Of a stretch of 64,000 nucleotides of DNA, positions 62,520 through 64,000 are shown piece by piece. Position 1 is the stretch's first letter. Each line of letters begins with the position of its first letter. The notes under the pieces are model-generated. The model was not told the DNA's origin and did no database searches. It worked only from the letters and a program-made list of their open reading frames with translations. Source of the stretch: a bacterium (lineage in GTDB: Bacteria > UBP4 > UBA4092 > JAOAEQ01); assembly GCA_026416715.1 (NCBI GenBank), contig JAOAEQ010000008.1, forward strand, positions 59,338-123,337, read 5' to 3'. The position numbers and the translations under genes are program-made.

Positions 62520-64000
62520 TTATATTTCATTTTTTCGGTTAGCGGGAATATGTATAATTCCAACTATTCTTTCAGCTAACCGACTAGTAATCTTTCCGGT
62601 TTGAGTAATAATCAGATAACATATATTGTTAAGTTTGCTTACAAATGAATTAATGCGATTCTGGGGAAACCCGCACCGGGCATAAAATCTATATTTTGGA
62701 TTCAGGGGTTTTAGGTTCAGGTGTTTCATTGCCCAGATTGCATCCCGATTATACATTTCGTAGAACCAGCCGCGTTGAAGTAAGACTAAACCGCGGAACT
62801 GCCGCCGGAAAAAATTGTATTGGGTATAGATATTTACCGGATGAAAGGGTACCACCCATTTTTTTATTACTCGGTTCTGCTGTTGTCGAAATAATAACGG
62901 TAATAACACGAACTTATTAAAAAGCGACTTTTTCAGCCGATAACAACACGCGTGCAGAAAAATTCCAAAATAGGAATTAAGACTAGCAGTTAATTTAGAA
63001 TAATCAGCCTGATGTAATCTTAGAAAGATACCTTCCTTATTTCTATGGAGCATTGATTGAGTATACGTTCGAATAGCATTTTGGCAATTATCTACTATTC
63101 TGCGACGCACTAATAAATGGGTTGGCTTGACGATATATCCCAAAAAATCTATCCCGTTAGATACCGGTCGAATAAAACTCCGGTTGGGATTTAATTCTAT
63201 CGCTAAATGTTCTTTTAAAAAGCAATCAATGGACTTTATCCATAGTTCGAGTTGTTCTCTATTTTGATGAAGGAGAACCAAATCATCGACATAGCGGAGG
63301 TAGTAAGGACATTTAATCGTATGTTTAATAAACTGGTCTAAAGGATTTAAATAGATATTCGCAAAAAACTGGCTGGTGAGATTACCAATTGGTAATCCTT
63401 TTCCTTCGGGAACATAAAATAAACTCTTATGCGGTGGCACATTTCGCCATTTAGTCGGAGAACAAGTAAACGTCGGATTGTGCGTCGGTTCATATAAGAT
63501 TAACGTTTCTGTCAACCAGCGTATTTCGTCATTAGTAACTTTTGAAAGAACCAAATCGAGTAATTTATTTCTATCGATTGATGGGAAAAAAGCGCGAATA
63601 TCGAGTTGCGCAAAGTATGCTCGTTGCGTAGTATTCGCGGTAACTTTCCGAAGAAACGAGCGTAATCGGGATACCGCTGCGTGCGTTCCTTTTCCTTTTC
63701 GGCAGGCATAGGAATCGTAAATAAAAATCGGTTCCCAGATTTTCTCTAAATAACGAACTAGTAAATGATGAACGACCCGGTCGCGGAAATCCGCGGCGAA
63801 TACTTCTCGATACTTATCATTTTTTGAGATGAAACAGAACGATGCGGATGGCGCATAGGTTCGCGTTTGTAATTCGTGGGTTAATTCAAGCAGATTCTCT
63901 TCCGCATTAAGTTCAAACGCTAATGCCGATGGTTTTCCACGTTTTTTGCGTCGGCAATCCTGATACGCTCGATAAACATTCTGATATGTAAATAGGGAAT
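62520..64000 (-). CDS. Reverse transcriptase, DGR type, with C-terminal MutS-I-like domain; partial
   Basis: The frame stays open from the stop at 62520 to the right window edge, so at least 493 residues are encoded and the N-terminus is cut off. RT motifs are in order: FRDRVVHHLLVRYLEKIWEP, motif A LDIRAFFPSID (Asp codon 63600-63602), GLPIGNLTSQFFANIYLN (IGxxxSQ at about 63369-63389) and the catalytic RYVDDLVLLH (63282-63293). IGxxxSQ is typical of diversity-generating-retroelement RTs, as opposed to QGxxxSP of group II introns. At about 62547-62822 the C-terminus (VLLQRGWFYEMYNRDAIW; RCGFPQNRINSFVSKL) resembles MutS domain I. No template or variable repeat is visible in the window. Confidence 0.85.
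   Translation of the reverse strand, partial: SLFTYQNVYRAYQDCRRKKRGKPSALAFELNAEENLLELTHELQTRTYAPSASFCFISKNDKYREVFAADFRDRVVHHLLVRYLEKIWEPIFIYDSYACRKGKGTHAAVSRLRSFLRKVTANTTQRAYFAQLDIRAFFPSIDRNKLLDLVLSKVTNDEIRWLTETLILYEPTHNPTFTCSPTKWRNVPPHKSLFYVPEGKGLPIGNLTSQFFANIYLNPLDQFIKHTIKCPYYLRYVDDLVLLHQNREQLELWIKSIDCFLKEHLAIELNPNRSFIRPVSNGIDFLGYIVKPTHLLVRRRIVDNCQNAIRTYTQSMLHRNKEGIFLRLHQADYSKLTASLNSYFGIFLHACCYRLKKSLFNKFVLLPLLFRQQQNRVIKKWVVPFHPVNIYTQYNFFRRQFRGLVLLQRGWFYEMYNRDAIWAMKHLNLKPLNPKYRFYARCGFPQNRINSFVSKLNNICYLIITQTGKITSRLAERIVGIIHIPANRKNEI

Noticed and set aside
63512..63709. Separate short ORF upstream of the RT
   Set aside because: It is in another frame; the RT frame itself has no stop up to the window edge, so this is a shadow.

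Overview
This 64 kb window looks like a chromosomal segment of an uncultured or poorly described diderm (Gram-negative-type) bacterium. The evidence is lipobox lipoproteins, a TamB-like protein, a DUF748/AsmA-like protein, LolD/MacB-type ABC ATPase, type IV pilin-like proteins and an O-antigen-ligase-type protein. It is AT-rich by eye. I cannot assign a phylum; the gene mix would fit several candidate phyla around the PVC/FCB groups or Desulfobacterota, and that is only an impression. I found no rRNA or tRNA genes, no CRISPR array and no complete insertion sequence.

Layout. 1-5.3 kb: a minus-strand respiratory complex I operon, nuoA-B-C-D-H-I-J-K (K cut by the window edge), with no nuoE/F/G between D and H. 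5.8-6.8 kb: a DUF1611 P-loop protein. 7.1-10.8 kb: two convergent polytopic membrane glycosyltransferase-like proteins with C-terminal TPRs. 11.0-17.9 kb: a minus-strand block of ABC ATPase, ABC-2 permease, TPR protein, histidine kinase, sigma-54 activator and two prepilins, with a well-spaced sigma-54 promoter in front of the first prepilin. 18.1-26.4 kb, plus strand: tlyA, nadK, a second sigma-54-type two-component system, a parvulin foldase and recJ. 26.5-34.6 kb: a GspG-like protein, a DUF401 transporter, three glycosyltransferase-type genes and a SPOR plus discoidin-domain protein. 35.4-42.5 kb: a 1554-residue TamB-like protein, a Mut7-C protein overlapping an O-antigen-ligase/TPR protein. 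43-48.5 kb: YdjC-type deacetylase, orphan ABC ATPase, methyltransferase, SGNH hydrolase and a DUF4914 protein. 48.7-55.4 kb, minus strand: GH5-type hydrolase with a discoidin domain, DUF748 protein, transglutaminase-like lipoprotein. 55.7-59.1 kb: CPBP-like, DUF169, EamA and PHP proteins. 59.2-62.4 kb: four exported proteins built on LPP20/FlgT-like domains. 62.5 kb to the end: an open-ended reverse transcriptase of the diversity-generating-retroelement (DGR) type whose C-terminus resembles domain I of MutS.

Themes. Much of the window serves the cell envelope: glycan assembly, lipid or outer-membrane transport (TamB/AsmA-like), pilus biogenesis and its sigma-54 control, and exported lipoproteins.

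The intergenic DNA carries several repeat systems. (1) A paired-hairpin palindromic element of about 50 nt with CAAG/CTTG-type loops, five copies, two pairs of which are head-to-head. (2) Five long inverted repeats made of tandem 8-9-mers of the CACCAAG/CGCAGAG/CACAAAG kind. (3) Two hairpins sharing a GCAAAGTCCGAA arm. (4) Several long perfect or near-perfect hairpins without U-tracts. Two further spacers may encode structured RNAs. The most promising items for a new system are the RT-MutS-I fusion and the paired-hairpin repeat family.
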